Positions 54,317-64,000 of a DNA stretch of 64,000 bases are shown here, one piece after another. The notes beneath the pieces were generated by a model. The model was not told the origin of the DNA, searched no databases, and saw only the letters and a program-made list of their open reading frames with translations. Origin of the DNA: Hybos culiciformis. Lineage: Eukaryota > Arthropoda > Insecta > Diptera > Hybotidae. Numbering within the stretch: the stretch's first letter is position 1; each line of letters starts with the position of its first letter. The stretch spans positions 54,145,834-54,209,833 of the forward strand of contig OZ023273.1 of the NCBI GenBank assembly GCA_964007475.1. Direction: 5' to 3'. Position numbers and translations under genes: made by a program.

Positions 54317-55354
54317 ATATAGATACATCATTTACTTGAAAATTATATAAAAATATATTATGAATTGGCAATTTTTTTAAATGAATTATACAAAATTGCG
54401 TCAGAATGCAGGTTGCCACCTTTATTGGCTTGCATGTTGCCATACCTTGATCAAAGCGCTGATGACTGATGATTTGTTTGAAGAAAATGCCGGAACTAGA
54501 CACAACTCTATTATGTGCCATGAATTCAAAAGAGCCGTTCACGCGAAATGTGTTTTAGTGTTTAAACTTACCCGAATGCTGATTCCGACGACGATTTCGA
54601 ATGATTCCATACCATATTGCAATTTTATTTTTTATGTCAATTTTAAGTCATTTCTTTATGTTTACACCCACTGTGTGTAAGTGAAATTCAATAAATTTGA
54701 ATACATTTCGAAATGAGAAATTTTTCAGTGTCAGTTTTTCAATATTTTAAGCAATTTTCTAAAGGGTTGCAACCTGCAAGCCCAAATTTGAAGAGTTCGA
54801 TTTTAGATACTTTTGAAAATTTGCTATAGAATTTTTATTTTTTGAGATTTCAAATGATTTCTAGCCCAGGATTGTAGCTTCCTCTTTCCAACGTATATAC
54901 TGTATGTACAATACGTTCATTTTTTGACGAGTTATGATAAAAAAAGCTATGGGGTGGCAACCTACATACCTCTCCCCTACATATACGAATGCAAAATTTT
55001 TCAATAATTAGTCTTTCATCTATAATATATTTTTGTTAAAATATGTTTTCGTCATCCGATCGAGATAAAATATATTTGATACTATATTTGATTTATTTGA
55101 TTACTTCAGAAATCAATTCATACTATCAATTATTCCTATGTTTATTTTATGTGTGATATTTAAACTCTAGGATGTTTTATGTAATATTTTTAACTAGAAA
55201 TTTATCTAATTGTACTCACGTAAAATAAGACATTTGATGATATAAAATTTAATTAAAATCCAAAATTAATATAGATTAACCTCTATATTACTGAAGTATT
55301 ATAATAGACGCATATATTAAATAAAATAAAATTTTCTAAGGAATTTATCAGTAA
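54317..55354. other. Unassigned spacer
   Basis: A 99-codon frame at 54381-54680 (+) is open but resembles nothing known. Two GGTTGCAACCT / GTGGCAACCTAC phrases at about 54765 and 54955 are direct repeats. The rest is A/T-rich. Confidence 0.35.
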
Positions 55355-55734
55355 TAGCTCTGTTTAACTGGACGCGACGGACGCGACGGACGTGACGTTA
55401 AAGACGTAAGAAATATTAAATGTATGGAAGTGTATGGAGACGGTTTAACTGGACGTTGACGTTAACGACGCGACGTTGACGACGTAAAAAATTAAATCTA
55501 TTTTAACTTTTTACGTTAAGGACGTTGATAATCAAAGCATTCTGTTTTAATGCCCGAATAAATAATAAATTTATTTGAAAAAAGTAGTGAAAGTTGTTTT
55601 GTTTACCAAAGCTTACTTTTTAGTTTTACAACGTTGAAGACGTCCAGTATAACTGCAAAAAATTTAATCACAACGTCTCTCACGTTTGTAACGTCACCGT
55701 CGCGTCCGTCACGTCCAGTTAAACACAGCGGTAA
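55352..55734. mobile_element. CpG-rich MITE with TTTAACTGGACG ends
   Basis: GCTCTGTTTAACTGGACG at the left and the inverse of CGTCCAGTTAAACACAGCGG at the right bracket about 377 bp rich in GACG/ACGT words (GGACGCGACGGACGTGACGT). TAA occurs at both outer edges (55352-55354, 55732-55734), compatible with a Harbinger-type TSD. The GTTTAACTGGACG terminus is also repeated internally at about 55443. Confidence 0.7.
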
Positions 55735-57745
55735 TCGATATGATCTAAATTACATTTAGAAATTGATTTTCATTTTGAATAGAATAGAACACATATTTTC
55801 TTTTATGAAATAATTATATAAGATAATTTTCATAACACAGAAGAATATTTTCTTAAATTTAATTCCAATTTTTTGTTGTGGTAATGTAGTCACAAAATTT
55901 TATTGTTCTTTCTCTTTATTAATGAAAGTTAATAAATTTTATAAATTATCTAGATATTTTATGCTTAACCTTATTCAAATATATTCTAAAATATACAAAC
56001 GAAAGCAAAAAATTTACAGACAAAAATTTACTTGGTTGTTTTTGTGTATACATAATGTAATGAAATCGAAAATAATTTTAAAAAAGATTTAATATGAAAT
56101 TTTAATTTACAAATTATACTAATATGTATACTGTACGATATATATAACGAATATATATATTATTTCCTTTTGCAAAACTTTCTTTAAAATATGCCCAAAT
56201 AATCACAAATTGCAACTAAAATAATATCCTAATATTTTCAAATAAATTTCAATGCAAAACACTAATATGCTATTACAATATTCTGTGTTCAAAAGCCAGA
56301 ACGTCTTATCTGCAAAATAAAACTTTTTTTTAAATTACAAAAAATGTATTTGTTAAAAATTTGTAATTTGTTTAGAAAAGTTTTAAGAACAAATTTGGTT
56401 TCAATTTTTTGTTTATAAATTATCAAATTATTAGTTTAAACTTCTGTTATTTGAATAAGAAGCAAATAAGACATTTCATAGTAAACTTAATATTATTTTC
56501 CAAAAGCACATTAAAAAAAATTTTAGTTAGGACGTTTGTCCAAGTCTATAAGTTCTTAATGGACTGTCATAGAAGAAAAAGGGTAAGGATGAAAATAAAC
56601 TACATAAATAAAGAAGCAACTTTATAATATTATCTCAATTTTGTCTTATCATCATTTAAAACGTTTCGGCTTTTGAGCACAGATATATAGAATGATATAA
56701 AAGAATAACGTTAACTGAAATGATTATTCGTAGGAATCCCTACCTCCCTTATAAATGAACCGATTTTTATAGCTAAAAAATATTCCAAAAAAGTGAGCCG
56801 CTTACTTTTTTCAAATTTAGTCCTAAAAAGCTAAAATCGCCCTCTAAAAATAAAGTTGCGACAAACATCTCTTATGGAATAATACAAAAAATAAAATAAA
56901 CAAAAGTAGAAATTGGAAAATATTCCTAAAACTTATTTAACACTAAGTGAGTATATTTTTTTATTTTATTACAATTTAAAAGAAATCTTTTTTTTCACAC
57001 ATTTTTGAATAATTTTTCTAACTTATGTTACTATGAAAGGAACAAAATGTGTTGAATGAAATTTAATTATTGTACTTTACATATTTTTTACTTTTTTTTT
57101 TGGAAACGAAATATTCGAGCCACAACTATTTTCATCTCACTTAAAATTTTCGCTTTCGTATGATACCTATACAAACATTGTAAATTTCACACTAGTGGCC
57201 TGTTAAGGAAAAGCAACACATTCCTATAACATTATTTCGAATTTCGATGTTAATTGAAAGATTGTCGGTAAATAATTTGTCTGAAAGTATTTTAAACCGA
57301 AATGTTGAAAATGAACCCAGTATTTACATGATGTTATAATAAAAAACTTGGCGCCTTTGTCATTTGCCAAATGATTTTTAATTCTACATGAATATTATAA
57401 TACATATACTATGTGAATATACATGAATATTATTTCTCTGAAATGCAATATAAAAATTATAAGTTTATTGTGTTGTGATTATATTTACACTCTTTTTAAT
57501 AATTTCTCAAGGCTAAAAAAAATAGATTTTAATTTTTTTTTCAATATTTTTTCATGATATCATACTCTTGTTGTGTGAAATAAATATTTTAAATTATAAA
57601 AACTTTTTTTTTTGTATGAAAATTGTATTTACAACAGTTTTCGTTAGACAAACAGTTTTTTTACAACTTAATAGAATGAATATTTTTTGTTGGAGCTTTG
57701 GATGAGAAATGGATTATACATAATTCAATATTTTATTTAACCAAG
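55735..57745. other. AT-rich spacer
   Basis: Two kilobases of A/T-rich DNA with no recognised gene, terminal repeats or RNA. Confidence 0.45.
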
Positions 57746-59440
57746 TGTAGTGGTTCTTACACTCACTTTAAAATTTTAAAATCATGTAAATTTTAATTTT
57801 TAATCTTTATTTAGTTATTAATTTAGTTTTCTTAGATTAAGTTATTAAATTTATTCATGGATTTTCAACAATTATTTAAAAATTTTATTTAATAATTATT
57901 GAACTGAATTTATTATTCAACAATTATTGAACAGTATTCAACAATTATTAAACAATTTTCAAGAATCATCATCAATTTATTTGCAACTTTTCATACAACA
58001 TTTTCCAACTTTTCATTCTCAACTATTCAACAACACATCAATCATCAACGATTACCATATCAATCATCATCAACAACCGCAACATCAATCAATTCAGCAA
58101 CAACAACAACATCATCAACTACTGCAACATCAATCATTTAGGCAACAACAACAACAACAACAATAACAACAATTTTTTATCCAACATTATTCTTCAATAA
58201 TATTGTTCAATTAAAACGATTATTGATCAATAACAACAATAGACCAGTAATACTATGAATAAATAAACGAAACGCCACAAATTGGTAATTATTAATTCAA
58301 CAAATAGTATTGCTGGTCCATCTCATTCATCATGCAACTTAAATATCAAAGTACTTAATTTTTACTCTTAATTTTTATTTGATGCAACTTTCAACAGCCA
58401 CAGCTACTGGTCAGCCTTTATTAACAGGTGCTTGCCATCATTCATACAGTATCCCATTCACATACATTTACAACATTTAATAATAAAATTTTATTTTCTT
58501 TATTAGTAGATCACAACACATGTTAAGAAAATTTGTTATTACAACGAGTTGTGTATACACAAAAACACACAGACACGAGTCAATACGTATATCACGAGAC
58601 CGTTAGGTCGAGTGATATAATATTGACAAGTTGCTGTATAACAAATTTTATTAACATGTTTTGTATACTGTTTTAATGGGCATGTGAGAGGTAGTTGCAA
58701 TCAATACATTTGCAAAACAAAAAATAAAAAAAAGTTCAAAATAAAGAAGGTAAATAAAATTTACTTAATACCAAGAATGTAAATAAAATTTATTTAATTA
58801 AATAATTACATGTGTATTGACGCATGTAATATACCATTTACCGAGCTGAACTTGCGATTGTAAGTAAATACAACTTACCGATCACATGCACATTAAAATT
58901 TTTTATCTGGAAGGGGGTATTGTAGTGGTTCTTATATTCACTTTAAAATTTTAAAGTCAAGTTCATTTAATAATTTATGTAAAGTTTATTTTTCGATTTT
59001 TATTTAGTTATTAATTTAGTTTTCTTAGAATATGTTGTTGTTAATTTAATTTTTATAATTCTAATAATTTATTTTATTTTAATTTTTATAAATCAAATTA
59101 ATTCAAATAGTGTAAATAAATATAATATAATTTTATTTTTACAATAATTTTTTATCTGGAAGGGGAGTATTGTAGTGGTTCTTATATTCACTTTAAAATT
59201 TTAAAATCAAGTTCACTAAGTAATTGATATAAATTTTAATTTTTAATTTTTATTTAGTTATTAATTTAGTTTTCTTAGAATAAGTTATTAATTTAATTTT
59301 TAAAAAATAATGATTTCAAATGTTTATTTAATTTTTATAATTTTACAATTCAAATTTAAATAATAAAATTTTTATTTTAAACAAAAATAATGGTTTTTAT
59401 TTATTATAAAATAAAATATCAACCATTATACAAGTAAATA
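57746..59440 (+). mobile_element. LTR-like element with three repeat copies (TRIM-like)
   Basis: Three direct copies of a block of over 110 bp begin TGTAGTGGTTCTTAYAYTCA at 57746, 58921 and 59171. Copies 2 and 3 are preceded by a purine tract (CTGGAAGGGGGTAT, CTGGAAGGGGAGTAT), as expected of a polypurine tract before a 3' LTR. Copy 1 lacks it, as expected of a 5' LTR. The region between copies 1 and 2 has CAA-rich low-complexity sequence (57930-58165) and a small hairpin MITE (58513-58664), with no gag or pol. A short non-autonomous LTR retrotransposon with a duplicated 3' end is the best reading; LTR ends were not fixed. Confidence 0.5.
58513..58664. mobile_element. 152-bp hairpin MITE
   Basis: The ends ACAACACATGTTAAGAAAAT and the inverse of the right end (ACAAAACATGTTAATAAAAT) pair. 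The centre is a further hairpin, CAATACGTATATCACGAGAC and its partner GTCGAGTGATATAATATTG. The same family forms the outer shell at 23989-26882. Confidence 0.8.
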
Positions 59441-61120
59441 CTTACATTTGTACATACATACCTATAGATAGGTACAGAATTGTTTTGAAAAAAGAAAACT
59501 AACAAATAATGTCAAAATGCGAAAATAGGGAAACTAGCATTAAAACTTAAGTGTTTTAATATTAAATAGGTACACCATGACTTTTAATTTATAATTTTGT
59601 TTTAACTTGAAAAGTCGCATTAATTACCTACTTCTTTGTGGTAAAAGTTTAATATTGCCAGCTGTTTTGCGTCTCCGTTGATTCTCTGTACAGGCGCCGA
59701 TATTTTTTCAACTAGAACAACCTTCCTATGTATTATGTAACTATATTTCTTTCCCTTTTGAATATACAATTACCCTCTTCCGCTAACCGTCTCCCAAGGA
59801 AAATCCGCTCTTAATTGACGTCTACATGTGGAGACCGTCTTGCCAAATTGCAACTCCTTAGTTCCATAAGTTTTGGCTCACTGATGATTTACTGTCAATT
59901 AATAGAATTATGTATATAGATTCATCTTTTAAAAAGTTTAAGTTTATGTATGAGAGACTTTAGTAACAATGCCGACAAGTTAATATTCTAATTTCTAATG
60001 GATGGTCTCAGGTAATCTTAGTGTTTCAATAAATTAATTTGCAAATATTGAAGATAAAAACATCTGTCGTATTTGAATTTAAGTTGAGGTTTCGATTGAA
60101 CAGTTTATTGCCATTTTATATTAAAAAAAAATGATTGAAACAAACATACATTACCAATAGACAAATTTATTGACTAAAAAGATTATTAATATTGTCATCA
60201 ATGAATATTAAATGAAGCTATACTATAACCCTATAACGAATCTACTCACCCATGTATTTATTGAAATATTGAAAATTCCTTTAAAATTCAAATTATATAC
60301 GACTTTTCAAGTCTTAAATTTATTCATAAATCATTGTTATTATTATTATTATTATGCTAACATATATTTCTAAAATTTTGAAACATATTTTCGGAATTTT
60401 TCATTCAATTGAATTTTGTTTTATAAACATTAAAGAAGATATTAAAATGAAACATTTTTCTTAAAATAAAATTCAAGTTCATGCTATTTTATTTATGATA
60501 ATTTTAATTTTGAAAAACAAACAAATGTTATATATACAATATGTACATACATATCTGTTTATACTTTTGTTGGTAGTTAAAGTTTTTCAGATATTTATTT
60601 TTAAAATTTGAAGTTTTTTAAATAATACCACAGAGGAATATATTATAGTACAATAATCTGTAACAATACATAGTCATGCAAGTAAAAAATCAACTGCAAA
60701 AAATATAAAACTATTAAGCATCTGAAAATTTTGACAGGAAAAGGTATCTGAAAAAAAAAATTCAGATAGGAAGGAAACGTTATGAAAAAGAAACAAAAAA
60801 ATAATTTTGTGAAGTAATGAAATTTTTCAGTTAGCAAAAAAAAAAATAAAATCAATTTTCTTAATTATTTGAAAATATTTTAAAAAAATTCTTTTTACGA
60901 AAAATAGATAAAATTAATATCTTCATTTTCAGTAAATTTGGTTATATATAAATAGAATAATAACATAGAAAATCGGTTTTTATCGGTTTTTACCGTACCA
61001 TTTTTTCAGATAGGTAAATTAGCTATAAACAAGGCATAAGACTTATGAAAAGACAAATTTTTTTTACAATTTTTAAGCAAAAAAGTAAGCAATTATTCAG
61101 GATCAAAATTTATTTAAATA
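59441..61120. other. Spacer, with one less AT-rich island
   Basis: 59640-59890 is notably more mixed in composition than its surroundings (GCGTCTCCGTTGATTCTCTG, CCTCTTCCGCTAACCGTCTC) and shows no repeat elsewhere in the window. It could be unique host sequence such as a UTR or regulatory segment, but no ORF supports a gene. The rest is A/T-rich. Confidence 0.35.
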
Positions 61121-62749
61121 CTACCTGTACCCGCACACACGTTGTTGTGGAACACAGGTTTTAAGTGAAATTTTTGTTGTCAGATTGATGAACAATTATA
61201 AGAGCTAGTTATTTTATAAATTCGGGAAAATATCTAAGAATTAATATTTATCATTTCTACTTATTCAACACTTAAATTGTATGAAATCGAATGATATCCT
61301 TCCCTTAAACAGGTTTCCAAACCAAACCAAATTTGTGTTTTTATCCATTTCCTCTTTTTATGAATCAAATTTAAATGAAATCGGAAGAACTTTTGCAGAG
61401 GGATTTCTGAATAGGGTGCCATTCAAATTTAAAATAGCATAGAACGATCCCGAGACAAAGAGACGGTGTAAATTTCGAAACGATCGGTTGAGTGGTTTAG
61501 TTTTTAATATTTTGTAGTTATTAGTAATAAAGAAATTGATTTCCATATATTCGAAGAGGGGCCAAATTTTTTGTAACGAAATTCGTGTGTTTAATCATTT
61601 TTATGTACCAAATTTAAATGAAATCGGACAAACTTTTGAAATCCTCCCCTAGGGTAGGAGTTCAATAAATTTTTTGTTACGAAATTTGTGTGTAATTATT
61701 TCCTCTTTTTACATGCCAAATTTGAATGAAATCGGACGAACTTTTAAAGTCCGCCCCCAGGTCAGGTCCCTGGGTAGGAGGCCAACAAATTTTTTGTTAC
61801 GAAATTGTGTGTAATCAGTTCTTCTTTTTACATACAAAATTTGAATGAAATCGGACGAAATTTTGAGGTCCGCCCCCGGGAAAGTCTCTGGGTAGGAGGT
61901 CAACAAATTTTTTGTTACTAAATTTGTGTGTTATCAGTTCCTCTTCTTACGTACCAAATTTGAATCAAATCGGACGAACTTTTGAAGTCCGCCCCGAGGG
62001 GAGGTCCCTATGGTAAGAGGTCAACAAATTTTTTGTTACGAAATTTGTGTGTAATCAGCTCCTCTTTTTAAACACCAAATTTGAATGTAATCGGACGAAC
62101 TTTTGAAGTTTTTGGGTAGGAGGTCCCTGGGTAGGAGGTCAAAAAATTTTTTGTTACGAAATTGTGTGTAATCAGTTCTTCTTTTTACATACCAAATTTG
62201 AATGAAATCGGACGAAATTTTGAGGTCCGCCCCCGGGAAAGTCTCTGGGTAGGAGGTCAACAAATTTTTTGTTACGAAATTTGTGTGTAATCAGCTCCTC
62301 TTTTTAAATACCAAATTTGAATGAAATCGGACGAGCATTTGAAGTCTTTGGGTAGGAGGTCCCTGCGTAGGAGGTCAGCAAATTTTTGTTACAGAATTTC
62401 TTTGTAATCAGTTCTTCTTTGTACATACCAAATTTGAATGAAATCGGACGAACTTTTAAAATCCGCCTCAATGGGAAGTCCCTGGGTAGGAGGTTTCTGG
62501 GTAGACGGTCAACAAATTTTTTGTTACGGAATTTGTGTGTAATCACTTCCTCTTTTTACGTAAAAATTTGAATGAAATCGGACGAACTTTTTAAGTCCGC
62601 CCCGGGGGAGGTCGCTGGGGTATTGAAAATAGATAGTAGCCGATTCTCAGACCTACTGAATACGCATATAAAATTTGGTAAAAATCGGTAAAGCCGTTTC
62701 GGAGGAGTACGGTAACTAACTTTGTGACATGGAAATTTTATATATTAGA
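61121..62749 (-). mobile_element. Non-autonomous Helitron B, about 1.63 kb
   Basis: Read on the minus strand it starts TCTAATATATAAAATTTCC after an A (62749) and ends GTGTGTGCGGGTACAGGTAG followed by T (61121). The terminal GTAG replaces the usual CTAG, so the end is probably mutated. The 3' 250 bp match Helitron A (29869-31279) in inverse orientation. The interior is a degenerate array of roughly 120-200-bp units (about seven to nine) built from CCTCCTACCCAGGGACCTC, CGTCCGATTTCATTCAAATT and ACACACAAATTTCGTAAC. Confidence 0.75.
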
Positions 62750-64000
62750 TATTTTATTTTTATAATCCATAGAGAATATACTATAGTGATGCTAATGTCA
62801 ATGTTTCAATTCCAAAAAATAGAATTCTGACACCATTCTTTAATATTATAATCTGTACAAGATAACATTACATAAAACCAACAAAAAAAATTATTAAAAT
62901 TTTTCCATTTTTGTTTTTTTTAATTACTATTGTTTGGAAAATTACTATTGTACCTTATGGGACATATATAAAAATCTTATCACTTATCTGAAAATGTCAT
63001 TTAAACCTTTTCTAATTTAATTTATATATAAATATAAAGTCCCATAATACCATTGACCATCACAGAAATACCTTAATTTTTTTTTGAGTAATCAAGTTAA
63101 TTTAAATCATTAATTTTTATGGTGCATTTTTTTTCTTATTTGAGGGCATATTAATATTATGTACTATCTCTGTGCAATAAACAAATAAGATATGTATAAA
63201 TATAATTACATAGTTCATAATAATAATGTGATAATAAATGTTCATACAATTAAATTGAATTAAATTTATTTAGTTTATTTGTTTTCATTCCTAAAGCACT
63301 GTGATGCTAAACTAGTTCGGAGTCTATTCGTGTCTATTCGCGATAACACCTTTCGGCATTCATTTGCTAGCAACTTCGAGAGAATTTTTTTATTGCAATC
63401 ATACAAAATGTGACTATTAAAAAGTATCAATTAAATACGCAAATTAATGTTTGGAATTTATATAGGGTCATTTGATCAAAGAAGATCATCGCCAATGCTT
63501 AACAGAATATAAGATGAGAAAATTATTTAAAATGTTTGGAATAAATTGAATTACTTTATTTAAAAATATATAATAAACTTAAGTTGAAAGTCTGTTTTAG
63601 ACTTATAACTGTAGGTATAATTTTTCTTTATATATATATTTCCAACTTGTTTTTGTTTACTGTGGATACTAAATTATTTTATGTAAAAATAATTAAAATT
63701 TGATATTCGTAATTGAGAGATTAAATAAAATAGAAAAATTAAACATTAAAAAGACAATAATAGAAATTTGAAGTTGCTATGTATGTGGTTAGTAGAGTGG
63801 TTCACAATTTTTTTTTTCGTGACAGTTAAATGTTATACAAAAATGAGAATCTAGTATTTTGTTTTGAAAGTGCTTAACATTGGAAGTAATTCTTACAATA
63901 AGATATCTATCTGCCGTGCACAATAAAAAAAATATTTCTGGCACAAAAAAATTAGCACAGGACAATTAAGTGTAAAAGAACTTGTAAATTATTTTATGAC
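62750..64000. other. AT-rich spacer to the window end
   Basis: No gene recognised. A mixed-composition patch at about 63295-63385 (GTTCGGAGTCTATTCGTGTC, with TCTATTCG repeated) is the only non-A/T segment. Confidence 0.4.

Noticed and set aside
54381..54680. 99-codon plus-strand ORF
   Set aside because: No recognisable domain, an overlapping minus-strand frame of similar length, and no splice or conservation evidence from sequence alone.
57927..58166. 79-codon Gln/His-rich ORF
   Set aside because: It is a translation of CAA/CAT microsatellite sequence inside an LTR-like element, with no domain.

Overview
This window reads as a repeat-dominated stretch of an arthropod (most likely insect) nuclear genome. 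It is strongly AT-rich, has spliced transposase genes with GT-AG introns, and contains P-element (THAP), hAT, Harbinger-like, mariner-like, Helitron, non-LTR and mdg1/412-type LTR sequences. I find no convincing host gene, tRNA or rRNA. The species cannot be named from the sequence.

Layout. 1-0.45 kb: diverged tandem repeat. 1.35-2.12 kb (-): broken non-LTR ORF1, beside a Helitron-type 5' terminus at 2467. 2.5-6.2 kb: featureless AT-rich DNA. 6.19-6.91 kb: MITE. 7.31-9.71 kb: long-TIR foldback element carrying a hAT MITE, whose inverted sister copy lies at 9.90-10.24 kb. 10.63-11.01 kb: further hAT MITE. 11.46-18.45 kb: complete 7-kb hAT transposon with perfect 8-bp target-site duplication (TSD) and an apparently intact four-exon transposase. 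19.3-22.9 kb: decayed P-type element. 24.0-26.9 kb: nested stack of MITEs with recognisable TSDs. 28.1-29.5 kb: transposase pseudogene and a 948-bp element whose near-identical copy is at 32.3-33.3 kb inside a mariner-like MITE. 29.87-31.28 kb: Helitron. 34.5-42.6 kb: small hAT interrupted by a 7.46-kb LTR retrotransposon with LTRs that look identical, intact gag and pol, and a small ORF upstream of gag. 43.5-48.4 kb: 4.9-kb, 12-bp GC-rich minisatellite. 48.57-48.79 kb: hairpin. 50.14-54.31 kb: 4.2-kb hAT carrying four other insertions. 55.4-55.7 kb: CpG-rich MITE. 57.7-59.4 kb: LTR-like triple repeat with a small hairpin MITE. 61.1-62.7 kb: second Helitron, opposite strand.

How the parts relate. 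Coding capacity is almost wholly for DNA mobilisation. Two elements look young and potentially autonomous (the hAT at 11.46-18.45 kb and the LTR element at 34.53-42.00 kb); the P element and the others are dead or non-autonomous. The most unusual structure is the 12-bp minisatellite, which holds strict register for about 3.1 kb and again for 1.7 kb, has repeated block organisation, and carries an ETS-like GGAAGTG core in most units. Frames, TSDs and splice sites were read by eye; no alignment or database search was run.
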